Below, one piece after another: positions 63,552 through 64,000 of a stretch of 64,000 nucleotides of DNA. The notes under the pieces were generated by a model that saw only the letters and a list, made by a program, of their open reading frames with translations, made no database searches and was not told where the DNA came from. The stretch's first letter is position 1. Every line of letters starts with the position of its first letter. The DNA comes from Bradyrhizobium nivariense (GTDB lineage Bacteria > Pseudomonadota > Alphaproteobacteria > Rhizobiales > Xanthobacteraceae): contig NZ_JARVWW010000018.1 of NCBI RefSeq assembly GCF_029846715.1, forward strand, positions 105,748-169,747, given 5' to 3'. A program made the position numbers and the translations under genes.

Positions 63552-63704
63552 TCCCGTCATCCTGAGGCGCGAGGCATGGGACGCAGCGCGTCCCATGCGG
63601 AGCCTCGAAGGATGCACGGCCGGGATGCAGCCGGGCCGTCGCCCTTCGAGGCTCGCTCTACGGCGCACGCGCGCCGCAGAGCGCGCACCTCAGGGGGACG
63701 GTGA
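63552..63704. repeat. Compound palindromic repeat
   Basis: Nested dyads: CCGTCATCCTGAGG against CCTCAGGGGGACGG, CATGGGACGC-AGC-GCGTCCCATG, and GAGCCTCGAAGG against CCTTCGAGGCTC. It is a well-known style of repeat in bradyrhizobial intergenic DNA. No gene. Confidence 0.8.
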
Positions 63705-63800
63705 TTGAGCGGAGATCGCGGCAACATCAGCTTCATTCTCACAGCAGACATACCTTCCCGTTCTCGCGACTGATTTCGCCCGAGCTTTGCTTGGTCGATC

Positions 63801-64000
63801 CACCCTCTCTATCCAAGAGGGTGCAGGGAAGGCCGGGTGCCGGCTGGCACCCGCGGTCCGCTGCGCGAAAAGCACACGCAGAAAAACCGCACAGCAGCAT
63901 ACAGGTGTAGCCAAATCACTCGGCCTTCCCTGCGCAGTGGTTGGACGGCTTATGCCGTGCTCTCCCGGGAGCCGAGTTCGTTCTGGCCTCCCTCGCCCTC
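63801..64000 (+). repeat. Structured ~200-base element at window end, probable repeat or RNA
   Basis: A hairpin CACCCTCT / AGAGGGTG (63801-63823) is followed by a 13-bp stem (63823-63835 with 63921-63933), which encloses GGGTGCC-GGCT-GGCACCC (63835-63852). No open frame fits. It runs to the window edge and may go on beyond. Confidence 0.5.

Overview
The window is a 64 kb piece of a high-GC alphaproteobacterial chromosome, most likely Bradyrhizobium or a close relative in the Nitrobacteraceae. This rests on the divK-pleD-DUF3572-dinB block, the topA-rnr-DUF983 block, proteins of known alphaproteobacterial families (EipB, MipZ, phasin, DUF1489), intergenic palindromic repeats of the bradyrhizobial kind, and FixK-like and PhaR-like operator sequences. 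No tRNA, rRNA, CRISPR array, prophage or transposase was found.

Layout. 1-16.8 kb: pyrimidine and phospholipid genes (pyrB end, a dihydroorotase-like pyrC that lacks the metal-binding HxH, plsY), a patatin-like lipase, an amidase, a FixK-box-linked glycine-rich small protein sitting between two copies of the dprA 5' end, dprA, an accessory redox module (HxlR/azoreductase/SDR/HxlR), then topA-rnr-DUF983-Nudix. 16.8-24.9 kb: a phosphoesterase, a flavin monooxygenase, a YefM-YoeB toxin-antitoxin pair with a 12-bp-phased operator, rpmG, an orphan secreted Cys-rich protein between two copies of a ~150-bp repeat, and a divergent MFS/TetR pair. 25-34.7 kb: the cell-cycle/c-di-GMP pair divK-pleD, dinB, an ACT protein, two RidA proteins around eipB, a glycerophosphodiesterase, a FemAB-like protein, HIT and TrmO. 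34.7-46.7 kb: AzlCD exporter, a lytic transglycosylase divergent from an orphan TRAP receptor, a phosphatase, a nitrilase-aldoxime dehydratase operon with a divergent AraC regulator, an aldo/keto reductase and a DHA2 efflux pump. 46.7-64 kb: ClpA and ClpS, a TadG-like protein, a phasin with PhaR-like sites, a SPOR-domain DD-carboxypeptidase, a VWA-DnaJ pair, an alpha/beta hydrolase, MipZ, PanC, DUF1489, YidB, GST and DUF599 proteins, and a repeat-rich end.

How genes work together. DivK and PleD are expected to couple cell-cycle phosphorelay to c-di-GMP, and MipZ places the division plane. ClpS delivers N-degron substrates to ClpA. The nitrilase and aldoxime dehydratase form a complete aldoxime to nitrile to carboxylate route under an AraC-type regulator. 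Most of the window is ordinary core genome. The points most worth following are the nit-oxd locus, the FixK-box/glycine-rich gene inside the dprA duplication, the pyrC lacking HxH, the operators of the SDR/HxlR and YefM-YoeB loci, and the shared PhaR-like palindrome before the phasin and before the hydrolase. Start sites and operators were judged by eye; family names come from motif recognition, not database searches.
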